Part shown: one piece after another, positions 49,676-59,534 of the stretch
How the letters are laid out: every line of letters starts with the position of its first letter
Numbering within the stretch: the stretch's first letter is position 1
DNA from: a bacterium
Lineage (GTDB): Bacteria; Fidelibacterota; Marinisomatia; Marinisomatales; UBA1611
Direction: 5' to 3'
Assembly (NCBI GenBank): GCA_004321745.1
Contig: SGYO01000007.1
Span: 1-64,000 of the forward strand
Length of the DNA stretch: 64,000 bases
Notes under the pieces: generated by a model
What the model was told of the DNA's origin: nothing
The model's input: the letters and a program-made list of their open reading frames with translations, nothing else
Database searches by the model: none
Translations under genes and position numbers: made by a program

Positions 49676-50970
49676 TAAAAATATTTTTATTATATCTTTT
49701 AATTAATAATTGTTTCAATGTTGCTCAGGCCCAGCGCAGGGAGTTTGAGTATTCAAAAATCATAGAAGTTCCAGACCTTTCATTTTTCAATCATGTATAT
49801 ACAGGTTTAGATATCTTAGAACAGATGGATTACAAACATATAAAGAATAAAAGCATCGGTATTTTTTGCAATCAAACAGCTGTAAACAGGAATGATAATC
49901 ATATTTTAGATTTAATTGGTAAAGATAAAAGTATAGATGTGAAAGCGATCTTTGAACCTGAATATGGAATTTGGGGAGTAGATGATAGTAGGGCGAAGTT
50001 AAGTGGTGGTAATAGAACAGATCCCATATCAGGAGCAAAGATTTTTAATTTATTAAAAAGAAGTTTATATCCACCAGATTGGATTTTAAAGGAATTGGAT
50101 TTAATTGTGATAGATATTCAGGATACAGGCTCAAGATATTCAACCTTTATTGCTTCAATTACAAAATTATTTGAATCAGCGAGCAGACATAAAATTCCAA
50201 TTCTTGTTCTGGATAGACCAAACCCCATTGGTGGATTAAAAATTGAGGGCCCACTTCCAAGAACAAGTTATCAATCATTTGAAGCCTATCATCTTTTGCC
50301 TATTAGGCATGGCATGACAATAGGTGAGATCTTATTGATGGTAAATGAAATGGGCTGGGCAAAAGATCTTTTGAGAGTGGACCTTAATATTATTCCTGCT
50401 GTCAACTGGGGTAGGTCCCAGTATTTGAACGATACAAAATTACCCTGGAAAAATCCAACCCCTTTTATAAATAATATTGATGCCTTAATAATGTATTCAG
50501 GCATGGATTTAATGCGCGGGACGAACTTGAACATTGGAATTGGAACAGATCATCCTTATTTAATTTTTGGAGCTCCTTGGTTAGCTACTGGGTTTTTTAA
50601 AGAAAAATTAGATATGCTTGGGCTACCTGGAGTTAGGTTTGAGGAAATTGAATATAAGCCGCAAGGGACTATCTATAACAAAATTATTCCAAAGTACATA
50701 AATAGGTTTTGCAGTGGAATAAAAATAATTGTTGAAGACAAATATGTAGTTAAGCCAGTTGAGGTTGCTACTACGATTATTACATTGATTGAGAGGTTAC
50801 ACCCTAGAGAGTTTCAATGGGCCCCACATGGTTATTTAGATAAACTGTATGGGTCTAATCAATTAAGATTATTTGTAGCCCAAAAAAAACCACCATCATA
50901 TTTATCTCCTCAATACATGCATGATGAAATAGAATTTAGTAAGTTTAGAAAAAAATTTTTGTTATACTAA
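49663..50970 (+). CDS. DUF1343 family protein (NamZ-like exo-beta-N-acetylmuramidase), exported
   Basis: KSIGIFCNQTAVNRNDNHILDLI, EPEYGIWGVDD, VIDIQDTGSRYSTFI, LDRPNPIGGLKIEGP. Extended upstream of the track start (49825) because the frame encodes NKIVKIFLLYLLINNCFNVAQAQ; start codon is uncertain (ATT at 49663 proposed). Confidence 0.8.
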   Translation: MNKIVKIFLLYLLINNCFNVAQAQRREFEYSKIIEVPDLSFFNHVYTGLDILEQMDYKHIKNKSIGIFCNQTAVNRNDNHILDLIGKDKSIDVKAIFEPEYGIWGVDDSRAKLSGGNRTDPISGAKIFNLLKRSLYPPDWILKELDLIVIDIQDTGSRYSTFIASITKLFESASRHKIPILVLDRPNPIGGLKIEGPLPRTSYQSFEAYHLLPIRHGMTIGEILLMVNEMGWAKDLLRVDLNIIPAVNWGRSQYLNDTKLPWKNPTPFINNIDALIMYSGMDLMRGTNLNIGIGTDHPYLIFGAPWLATGFFKEKLDMLGLPGVRFEEIEYKPQGTIYNKIIPKYINRFCSGIKIIVEDKYVVKPVEVATTIITLIERLHPREFQWAPHGYLDKLYGSNQLRLFVAQKKPPSYLSPQYMHDEIEFSKFRKKFLLY

Positions 50971-50972
50971 AT

Positions 50973-52502
50973 TTGATTTATACGCTACTAATTATTCTAG
51001 TATCATTTACCCATGGTCAGGTATTACCTACAGTGCCAGCTAATATATTTAGAATTTCAGTGCAGAACTATAATAGCTCAAGTAGCATGATCTCAAATGA
51101 ACAACAGTTTGGTATTCATGGCATTAGTAAAGCATATTTTGACAATACCATAAAAAATGATTTTGGAGCATATACTAGTTCAAATGATTTATATCATATT
51201 GGCTCAAACCAATTAAGTCAGTTTGTAACAATTGGATCCTTTCTTAATGAGTTTAATTCAATATATGGAACAAATTTGCCAATATTTGATGCAGGTTATG
51301 TTGATACCTCAAGATCTGTTATTTCAAATGGCTTATTATCAGAAGAAAGAAAACAAGATGAATCAGGCAGGAGTATTAAAATAGATTATGGAATTTCCAA
51401 TGACATCATGTTAAGCATTGAAATACCAACTATTGGTTCTTTAAATGAGAAATATAGTAATTCTGCTACGATAGATCGCGTTTATGGTGCAGACGGTATC
51501 ATTAATTATCACCAAAATGCAAAAACAAAGATTGATTCTTTCTTCCAAACAAACTCATTTATCACATTGCCAGTAGGAGTAAGAGATACGTTAGAGACAA
51601 TATATGATCAGCTTTATAGTTTACGTAGTAATAGTTCTGTTTTATGGGCACTTCATGGTAGGGATAATCCTTTTTCAAGAGGATTTATTGACCCTAGGTT
51701 TATGACGCCCAATTATAGCCAAGGTGATACTGTGGTTTTTGATAGTCTAATTAGTTTTTATAGCCCCAAAAACCGTTCTGCATCTGGAATAGGAGATGTG
51801 TCATTCGGGGTCACTGCACTTTTATACGGGAGCCCTTCATGGTCAAATATAAAAGCAAGTGTATTATATGGAAAACTATCTGTTTCTGTACCATTTGGGT
51901 ATACAATTGAGCGTTTTAGTGCAATCGGATTCAATCAACTAACAAAAATGAACATAGGAGCTGGAGTTAGTCGTATTAGTTTTGGATTGTTTGGAGGATA
52001 CAATTGGAATGACAAAGCCAATACCCGTTTATTTGGTTCAATTAGTATGGCATCCAGTGGATCTGAAGTGTTAAATACAACATTGAATTTATTTGCTGGA
52101 GCCCATACAAACCCTGATTCTATGATTAGTAGAGTGGGGGAGACTCATAAGTTTAAAGAAGGTAATTGGTTTAAAACTTTAATTGGTTTTGAAACTGAAT
52201 TAATTGATAACAGGCTCTTAATTAAATGTAAATCTTTGACAGCAGTAAAATCTAAGGATGATTATTCATCGCTCGATAAAAATTGGGATACCTGGATGGA
52301 GGGTAGAAAGGGATATGATACTGAAATGGCCAAGTGGGACTATTGTATTGAAGCATGGATTTTAAATTCTACATCAAAGGCTAGAATAGGTCCTTTGAGT
52401 TTTGATTTTGTTTTTGGATATAAAAATACAATTAGTGCTAAAAATACATTTGAAGGTCATAAATTATATTCAGGTATTACGACATACTTACAAGGATGGT
52501 AA
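50973..52502 (+). CDS. Exported hypothetical protein, probable outer membrane beta-barrel
   Basis: TTG start, signal peptide LLIILVSFTHGQ, repeated amphipathic strand-like segments. Confidence 0.6.
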   Translation: MIYTLLIILVSFTHGQVLPTVPANIFRISVQNYNSSSSMISNEQQFGIHGISKAYFDNTIKNDFGAYTSSNDLYHIGSNQLSQFVTIGSFLNEFNSIYGTNLPIFDAGYVDTSRSVISNGLLSEERKQDESGRSIKIDYGISNDIMLSIEIPTIGSLNEKYSNSATIDRVYGADGIINYHQNAKTKIDSFFQTNSFITLPVGVRDTLETIYDQLYSLRSNSSVLWALHGRDNPFSRGFIDPRFMTPNYSQGDTVVFDSLISFYSPKNRSASGIGDVSFGVTALLYGSPSWSNIKASVLYGKLSVSVPFGYTIERFSAIGFNQLTKMNIGAGVSRISFGLFGGYNWNDKANTRLFGSISMASSGSEVLNTTLNLFAGAHTNPDSMISRVGETHKFKEGNWFKTLIGFETELIDNRLLIKCKSLTAVKSKDDYSSLDKNWDTWMEGRKGYDTEMAKWDYCIEAWILNSTSKARIGPLSFDFVFGYKNTISAKNTFEGHKLYSGITTYLQGW

Positions 52503-52505
52503 AAA

Positions 52506-53774
52506 TTGGATAAAAAGAAAGTATTTAGCTGGACTTTATATGATTGGGCGAATTCTGCATTTGCCACTACAGTGATGGCAGGGTTTTTTCCAATTTTTTT
52601 TGAAAAGTATTGGTCAAATCCCGATTTCGTCGATAAAAGTACTTTTTATTTAGGCTTAAGTAATTCAGTTGGATCGTTAATTGTTGCCATAATGGCACCA
52701 TTTTTAGGGGCAATATCTGATACAGGGTCTACAAAGAAAAAATTTCTTTTCACATTTGCATTTTTAGGAATTTTATCGACCAGTTTATTATTTTTCGTTC
52801 AGCAGGGTGACTGGCAGTTGGCTGCGGCACTGTATGTAGTCGGAACGATCGGTTTTTCTAGTGGTAATGTATTTTATGATTCATTATTACCTGCAGTTGC
52901 TAAAAAACCAAAATATGATTTTGTTTCATCTTTAGGTTATTCGATGGGCTATCTTGGCGGCGGAGTTTTATTTATTATTAACATTTTAATGTATCAAAAT
53001 CCACATTGGTTCGGTATCCAAGATTCTACCACCGCAATACGCTTATCTTTTGTTACTGTGGCAGTCTGGTGGGCTGTCTTCTCAATTCCGATTTTTTTAT
53101 TTGTTCCAGAACCCAAAAATAAGGATGATATTATTTTTTCTGATGCTGTAAAGCTAGGATGGGTTCAGTTAAAAACTACTTTTTCAGAAATAAAGCAGAT
53201 GAGGATAATTGGATTATTTCTTTTATCATATTGGTTGTACATGGATGGGGTAGATACAATAATACGAATGGCAGGAAAACTTGCTTTGTCTATGGGTTTT
53301 GAAGCAAGTGATATGTTATTTGTGCTTATTTTAGTTCAATTAATTGGATTCCCAGCTGGACTATTATTTAACTGGTTCAGTTCAATTATTAAACCTAAAA
53401 ATGCTGTATTAGTGGCAATACTTTTCTATACGATAGCTACTGGGTCTGCATATTTTATGACATCAAAAATTCATTTTTATGCCCTTGCTGGAATTATTGG
53501 CCTTTTCCAAGGCGGAATACAAGCAATTAGCCGAAGTCTCTTCGCAAGATTAGTTCCTTTGGGAAAAGAAGGAGAGTTCTTTGGATTTTATAATATGCTA
53601 GGGAAATTCTCTGCTGTTGTGGGACCAATTTTACTTGGTACAGTTACTCTAATGACTGGTAATGCCAGAATGGGTTTGTTTGCATTAATTGTATTGTTTG
53701 TTGGGGGTGGATTATTATTAACTAAAGTAGATTTTGATGAAGGTGAAAGAATTGCAAAAGAATTTTCAAAATAG
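52506..53774 (+). CDS. MFS transporter, UMF1/Atg22-like family
   Basis: FSWTLYDWANSAFATTVMAGFFPIFF, APFLGAISDTGSTKKKFL, GLFQGGIQAISRSLFARLVP. Confidence 0.92.
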   Translation: MDKKKVFSWTLYDWANSAFATTVMAGFFPIFFEKYWSNPDFVDKSTFYLGLSNSVGSLIVAIMAPFLGAISDTGSTKKKFLFTFAFLGILSTSLLFFVQQGDWQLAAALYVVGTIGFSSGNVFYDSLLPAVAKKPKYDFVSSLGYSMGYLGGGVLFIINILMYQNPHWFGIQDSTTAIRLSFVTVAVWWAVFSIPIFLFVPEPKNKDDIIFSDAVKLGWVQLKTTFSEIKQMRIIGLFLLSYWLYMDGVDTIIRMAGKLALSMGFEASDMLFVLILVQLIGFPAGLLFNWFSSIIKPKNAVLVAILFYTIATGSAYFMTSKIHFYALAGIIGLFQGGIQAISRSLFARLVPLGKEGEFFGFYNMLGKFSAVVGPILLGTVTLMTGNARMGLFALIVLFVGGGLLLTKVDFDEGERIAKEFSK

Positions 53775-53829
53775 TTTGCGGTTGATTTTTATTGCATGAA
53801 ATTTTATTTAAGTACTAAGTTTGTTTATG

Positions 53830-53900
53830 TAAGGCCCCGTCAGTGTGGCGTGCTCTTCAGAGAAAATTGTCTTTCTCGAGGGTGAGCTGACGGGGCCTTA
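53830..53900 (+). promoter_or_regulatory. Structured RNA-like element: perfect 14-bp stem enclosing an inner hairpin
   Basis: TAAGGCCCCGTCAG (53830-53843) and CTGACGGGGCCTTA (53887-53900) are exact reverse complements; inner TCTTC-A-GAGAAA-ATTGTC-TTTCTC-GAGGG hairpin (53854-53882). Confidence 0.65.
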
Positions 53901-53913
53901 TCACATAATAAAT

Positions 53914-54321
53914 ATGCACCATACAAAAGAAATAGTACGATATTCTCAATTAGTGATGCCACAAGACGCAAACGTTGTGGGTACATTATTTGGTGGTCAA
54001 ATGATTTCTTGGATGGATATTGCTGTAAGTAAAGCAGCCCATAGAATTTTAAAAAATTCTCCCGCAGATTCTGCTGTTACGAGAGCAATTGACGCTACAG
54101 AGTTTAAGGAGCCTGTTTATGTAGGGGAATGGGTTAATTTTGAGGCTTTGGTCACGGATCTTGGTAAAACATCCATCAAGGTCAGTATAAAGGCTTACGC
54201 GGAAGGAAGGCATGATGAAAGAAGGTTAGCATGCGTTTCAGAATTCACAATGGTAGCGGTGAAACAAAATGATGATGGTTCCTATTCAAAATGCATTCAT
54301 GGTCAAAAATTAGAATCCTAG
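53914..54321 (+). CDS. Acyl-CoA thioesterase (hotdog fold)
   Basis: VMPQDANVVGTLFGGQMISWMDIAVSKAAHRI. Start at MHHTKEIV preferred over the track GTG at 53845, which lies inside the inverted repeat. Confidence 0.85.
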   Translation: MHHTKEIVRYSQLVMPQDANVVGTLFGGQMISWMDIAVSKAAHRILKNSPADSAVTRAIDATEFKEPVYVGEWVNFEALVTDLGKTSIKVSIKAYAEGRHDERRLACVSEFTMVAVKQNDDGSYSKCIHGQKLES

Positions 54322-54348
54322 TCCATACCCAAAAGGAGATAGAGATAA

Positions 54349-56295
54349 ATGTCAAAAAATAAAGTTTTTAAACCATCAGGAGATTGGATTAAAAAGTCTC
54401 ATGTTGATTCGCTTGAAAAGTATGAAAAGATATATCATGATTCTGTGTCAAACCCAGATGAATTTTGGGGAACTATTGCTGATAGGTTGAAATGGTACAA
54501 AAAATGGGATAGTGTATCGGACGTTGATTATAAAAAAGCTGATATCCAATGGTATTTAAATGGGAAGTTAAATGTTAGTTATAATTGTCTTGATCGTCAT
54601 GTACAAGAGGGTAATGGAGATAAAACTGCAATAATTTGGGAAGGAAATGACCCTACAGAAGATAAAAAGTATAGTTATTCTGAATTACTAATTGAGGTAA
54701 AGAAATTTGCGAACGTTCTTAAATCTAATGGAGTAATAAAGGGTGATAGAGTTTGTCTATATATGCAAATGATTCCTGAACTCGCCATAGCCATGCTTGC
54801 GTGTTGTAGGATAGGAGCAGTACACTCTGTGGTTTTTGGAGCATTCAGTGCTGATTCATTAAGAGATAGAATAAATGACTCATCATGTAAGATTCTCATT
54901 ACACAAGATACAGGTGTAAGGGGAACAAAGGATAACATTCCAATGAAGGCTAATGCTGATAAAGCATTATTAGAGACTCCATCAATTAGTAGTGTTCTAG
55001 TTGTTAAAAGAACAGGCGTTGATGTAAAAATGATTGAGGGAAGGGATTTATGGTGGCACGAGCAAATTAGTAGTGCTAGTAATAATTGTGATCCAGAAGA
55101 AATGGATGCTGAGGACCCATTATTCATACTTTACACCTCGGGATCGACAGGTAAACCAAAAGGGGTGTTGCATACTTCTGGTGGTTATCTTGTATATGCT
55201 TCTTACACTCATGAAATGATTTTTGATTACCAGAAAGATGATATCTATTGGTGTACAGCAGATATTGGTTGGATTACAGGTCACTCATACATTGTGTATG
55301 GACCGATGTCAAACGGAGCTACTACAATAATGTTTGAAGGTGTACCAAATTTTCCAGATTTTGGAAGATTTTGGGATGTAGTAGATAAACATAACGTAAA
55401 CCAATTTTACACTGCTCCCACTGCACTAAGGGCGTTGATGAAAGAGGGTAATAGTTGGGTAAAATCAAGAAACCTGAGCAGTTTAAGACTTCTTGGAACA
55501 GTAGGTGAGCCTATCAAAGAACCAGAGTGGCAGTGGTATTATGATATAGTAGGAAAAAAAAAATGTCCAATTGTTGATACTTGGTGGCAAACTGAAACGG
55601 GTGGTATTCTCATTTCACCTCTACCAGGTGCTACACCATTAAAACCTGGATCTGCAACATTACCATTTTTTGGAGTTCAGCCTGTCTTATTAACCGATAA
55701 TGGCAAAGAGATAGATGGGAATAGTGTTCAAGGGCTTCTTGCATTAAAGTCATCATGGCCTGGGCAAATGAGAACGATTTATGGAGACCATAATAGATTT
55801 TTTGATACTTATTTTTCTCAATTTAGTGGATATTATTTTACCGGGGATGGCGCAAGAAGAGATGGTGATGGATATTATTGGATTACCGGTAGAGTTGATG
55901 ACGTATTAAATATATCAGGTCACAGAATTGGAACAGCAGAAGTTGAAGGTGCTATTGGAAAAGCTGATGGTGTTGCTGAGGCTGCTGTAGTAGGCTTTCC
56001 TCATGAAATCAAAGGTCAAGGTATATATGCTTTTGTAACGCTTATGACTGGCGAAGAAGCATCAGGTAAAAAGCTGAGTAAAATCATTGAATCAGTAGTA
56101 AAGGATATAGGTCCCCATGCAAAACCAGATAAAATTCAATTTACTCCTGCATTGCCTAAAACACGATCTGGTAAAATTATGAGACGCATTTTAAGAAAAA
56201 TAGCTGAGAAAGATACAGATAATATGGGAGATATATCGACTTTAGCTGATCCAAGTGTTGTAGAAAACCTTATTTTAGATTCGTCTCAAGTTTAA
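54349..56295 (+). CDS. acsA: Acetyl-CoA synthetase
   Basis: [98 protein letters not shown] upstream. Confidence 0.97.
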   Translation: MSKNKVFKPSGDWIKKSHVDSLEKYEKIYHDSVSNPDEFWGTIADRLKWYKKWDSVSDVDYKKADIQWYLNGKLNVSYNCLDRHVQEGNGDKTAIIWEGNDPTEDKKYSYSELLIEVKKFANVLKSNGVIKGDRVCLYMQMIPELAIAMLACCRIGAVHSVVFGAFSADSLRDRINDSSCKILITQDTGVRGTKDNIPMKANADKALLETPSISSVLVVKRTGVDVKMIEGRDLWWHEQISSASNNCDPEEMDAEDPLFILYTSGSTGKPKGVLHTSGGYLVYASYTHEMIFDYQKDDIYWCTADIGWITGHSYIVYGPMSNGATTIMFEGVPNFPDFGRFWDVVDKHNVNQFYTAPTALRALMKEGNSWVKSRNLSSLRLLGTVGEPIKEPEWQWYYDIVGKKKCPIVDTWWQTETGGILISPLPGATPLKPGSATLPFFGVQPVLLTDNGKEIDGNSVQGLLALKSSWPGQMRTIYGDHNRFFDTYFSQFSGYYFTGDGARRDGDGYYWITGRVDDVLNISGHRIGTAEVEGAIGKADGVAEAAVVGFPHEIKGQGIYAFVTLMTGEEASGKKLSKIIESVVKDIGPHAKPDKIQFTPALPKTRSGKIMRRILRKIAEKDTDNMGDISTLADPSVVENLILDSSQV

Positions 56296-59200
56296 TATTT
56301 GCTTTTCTTATTCTAGAAGTAAGTAACTTAATTATTTGCTTCATGATATCGGCATTACTCTCCATTAATTCATAGAAAACATCCTGATTAATTTTTAATA
56401 AGACTGAATCTTCTTTGGCTATTGCATCCGCTGATCTAGTTTCGTTATCTAGGAGCGCCATTTCTCCTAGGGAAGCCCCTTTTTTTAATTCTGCAATTTC
56501 TTTTGATCCCTTTTTAATGGAAACAAGGCCTTCAAAAACAATGAACATTGAATCTCCTGCATCACCCTCATTGAAGATTGTGCTATTTTTTTCATATGGT
56601 CTTGCTTTTGAAATTTTAGAAACTTGCGAAAGCAATTCCCCAGGGATTTCTTGAAATAGGTCAACTGTTTTTAATAAAAGTGTTTTTTCTAATATTGTAA
56701 ACATAGTTTGCTCCAATTGATTTGTGTATTTTATTAATGGTACTATTGTCTTCTTGTTTGGAAAATTTTTAAAAATTTGTCCCAGTATTGGATTGTTGGC
56801 TACATTATCCCATTCAATTTCATTAAGCAGCTCAAATTTATTTTTTATCAAACAATCAATACTTATTGCAGCTTTCCAATTATTATGTGAAATAGCCCAA
56901 TTTTTTAGCCAACTCTCAAAAGGGTATTTTTCTTGTTCTTCCTTTATATCCTCTTTTTTATAATCATTTTCAGGGTCTACAATGGGCATTAAAAGTTTTC
57001 TTGATTCTCTTGAAAAAGAAGAATCAAAAAATTCCAATATGTAAGGCAAGTCCTTATCTTCTTTGTTAATTAAAGATTTAATATGTGAATCAATCGGAGA
57101 GTTAGGAATAGTTAGAGTTACTAATTTCAATATTATGTAGAGAAGTTTTCTTTTTTCAAAATTTATTTGATCAATGATTAGTTCACTGCCTTGAGCACTC
57201 TCAGCTAATTTTTCAAGACAATAAAACCTAAAGTATTGGTCTGTATATATTTTAATATAATTATGGAAATTGCTTTCATAATCATATTCATATTCTTTCT
57301 TTTTTGCTATTTTAAGTAGTGATTCTGAAATTGCAGATGAGATTAATAAATTTTCAACATTTAAAAACTCTTTGTAGATATCTATAACAATAGCTTGATT
57401 GTATTCTGTCATGCATCTTATAATACCAATTTTTAACTTATCACTGGCTCTTAAATCTTTTAGTTGGCTAATTAATTTGGGTAGAACTAATTCTTGATTG
57501 TAAAGTCTTAGAATGTTTCTGGCATTTTGAGCACATTTTATATTTTCAAGATTTGATATAATTGCTGGTATATATTTTGTTTGCAAGCGATTACCAGCGA
57601 CATTTAATGCAGATTTACTTATCTCAATTGATTTATGATTAAGAAGATCAATTAATGTTTTTTCTGGCAAAAGAGATGTTGAATCTTTTAGATAATCTAA
57701 AGCTATTGCAGTAGTGCTTTCATCCTTTATGTCTAAGAAATTATTAAGAATAACTTTTGCTTTGATATGTTCCGGATCATGCTTGAGAATTGCAACTGAT
57801 GTCGATGCAATTTTATGAGGACTGGTGCTAAAGAGTTGATCTGATAATTCATTTAAATATTTTGTAATGGTGCTTTTATCAAAAAGTGATACCGCGATTG
57901 CTCCAATTTGATCATCTTGCTTTGATAGTTTTAATAATAAATCTTCATCAATAAAATTGTTTTTTTCATATGCTAAAAGAAGAATTTGTTTTTTTATTTC
58001 ATCGTCTTCTGATTTTAACATGCTATTTAGTTTGCTAGTCCATTTTTGCAGGTTCATATTTTTTATTAGATCTAAGGCAAACATTTGTTGATGAATATTT
58101 TTATTTTCAAGAGCTTCTTTAATAGTGGTAATTATTTGGTCATCTGTTATGTCAAATTGAATTTCGTTTAAATTAAGCTGACGATGGTTTATCGCTTTTT
58201 CAACAGCAGAGATATATTTTTTTCTAATCCTTAAATTATTTCCAAGCCAAACGACAATGATCAAAACAGCAGGAATACTTAGTAAAAATATTTGATCATC
58301 ATTTAAAAATTCAAGAGCTACAATTATGTATATAATCAATCCAATAGTACCTTCAGCAATTGATTTAAAAGAGGAATCAATAATAGGCTTTGCTATTCTG
58401 GCTCTGCTTTTTGGAATTGGTGTCCAAAGCATTTCGTTTGAGGCGCTTTGAACAGAAAATTTAAAAGACTGGTCAAACAGGCGGGCGATAAATATGCTAG
58501 ATAAGTTTGCAAAAACTAGAAAAGAAGCTGAACCAATTATTAGCCCCAAAGGCATAATAATTAAACCACCTAGAATACCAAATTTCTGGAGAATGAATCC
58601 GGTTAGAAAAAGCTGCATTATAAGAGTTGTACCATTTAAGTACATGTAATAGTCGCCAAAAAAAGATGCTAGCTGTTCACTAGATTGAAAGCTGTTGGCT
58701 GCGGTAATTTTGAATTGGTATTCAATGATTCTTGAACAAATAGCAGCAGCGCATACCATCACAAGAATTGATTTTAGATATGGATCTAATATTTCTTTCG
58801 TCGAAGAAAAGTCATTTTCATTAGATTTCTTTGCTGGTTTAGTAGTTCTGTGTTTGTTAAGTATCTGTGCAAATATTGGCAACAAAGCAATCATAATTAT
58901 GGTAGGTATTATTAATTCTTCTGCACCATATTTATTAACAAAAGGTCTCATTAGGTATCCTGCGCTGATGCCAGCAATTGAACCACCGATGCCAATAAGG
59001 CTAAAAAGTCTTTTTGCTTGACGAGGATTAAATATTTCGCCTGCTAAAAGCCAGAATTGAAAAATTGTTATCGAGATTATCACATCAACCCATGCATAAA
59101 ATATTGGTATCACAAATCCGCTAAGGTTCAAACGGATTAAAAATAATGTTATGCAAAAAAATATTGAGGAAGACCGAATCACTTGAATAAGATCTAGAGT

Positions 59201-59407
59201 TGAAGTGATTTTATTATAGATATATATGACCACAACCATTAATCCGGCAACAAGTGAAAACATAAGCGGGAGGAGTGACTTATCAAATTGGGTAAGAAAA
59301 AAAGTATCTCTAGCGCTTGCGCCTGTTATGCTCGAACCAACAATGCAAAAGAACATCATCATTAGTATTCCTATTGGTCTTCGTTCTTCTTTTCTTAGTT
59401 TAATCAT
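56270..59407 (-). CDS. Npt1/Npt2 (ATP/ADP translocase-like) membrane domain fused to HEAT-like repeats and a C-terminal cyclic-nucleotide-binding domain
   Basis: About 12 TM segments at N-terminus; helical repeat middle; [54 protein letters not shown] cNMP-binding cassette. Confidence 0.82.
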   Translation of the reverse strand: MIKLRKEERRPIGILMMMFFCIVGSSITGASARDTFFLTQFDKSLLPLMFSLVAGLMVVVIYIYNKITSTLDLIQVIRSSSIFFCITLFLIRLNLSGFVIPIFYAWVDVIISITIFQFWLLAGEIFNPRQAKRLFSLIGIGGSIAGISAGYLMRPFVNKYGAEELIIPTIIMIALLPIFAQILNKHRTTKPAKKSNENDFSSTKEILDPYLKSILVMVCAAAICSRIIEYQFKITAANSFQSSEQLASFFGDYYMYLNGTTLIMQLFLTGFILQKFGILGGLIIMPLGLIIGSASFLVFANLSSIFIARLFDQSFKFSVQSASNEMLWTPIPKSRARIAKPIIDSSFKSIAEGTIGLIIYIIVALEFLNDDQIFLLSIPAVLIIVVWLGNNLRIRKKYISAVEKAINHRQLNLNEIQFDITDDQIITTIKEALENKNIHQQMFALDLIKNMNLQKWTSKLNSMLKSEDDEIKKQILLLAYEKNNFIDEDLLLKLSKQDDQIGAIAVSLFDKSTITKYLNELSDQLFSTSPHKIASTSVAILKHDPEHIKAKVILNNFLDIKDESTTAIALDYLKDSTSLLPEKTLIDLLNHKSIEISKSALNVAGNRLQTKYIPAIISNLENIKCAQNARNILRLYNQELVLPKLISQLKDLRASDKLKIGIIRCMTEYNQAIVIDIYKEFLNVENLLISSAISESLLKIAKKKEYEYDYESNFHNYIKIYTDQYFRFYCLEKLAESAQGSELIIDQINFEKRKLLYIILKLVTLTIPNSPIDSHIKSLINKEDKDLPYILEFFDSSFSRESRKLLMPIVDPENDYKKEDIKEEQEKYPFESWLKNWAISHNNWKAAISIDCLIKNKFELLNEIEWDNVANNPILGQIFKNFPNKKTIVPLIKYTNQLEQTMFTILEKTLLLKTVDLFQEIPGELLSQVSKISKARPYEKNSTIFNEGDAGDSMFIVFEGLVSIKKGSKEIAELKKGASLGEMALLDNETRSADAIAKEDSVLLKINQDVFYELMESNADIMKQIIKLLTSRIRKANIKLETNLK

Positions 59408-59534
59408 AGTTTGATAAAATTTTATGTAATGAATTCTTCATTCATTTAAATGTCAATGGTTTGTTTGTAATGAGAAATTACAAATAGTAATTTCCACATA
59501 GAAATTTGATTAAAAATTAGAACAAGGAAAGTAA

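Noticed and set aside
53845-53913. GTG-initiated N-terminal extension MACSSEKIVFLEGELTGPYHIIN of the thioesterase
   Set aside because: Lies within the 14-bp inverted repeat; the hotdog domain aligns naturally from MHHTKEIV. Not fully excluded, so listed as a refutation test for the RNA element.
54675-55127. Minus-strand 150-aa ORF inside acsA
   Set aside because: Antisense to a conserved enzyme with no supporting signals.
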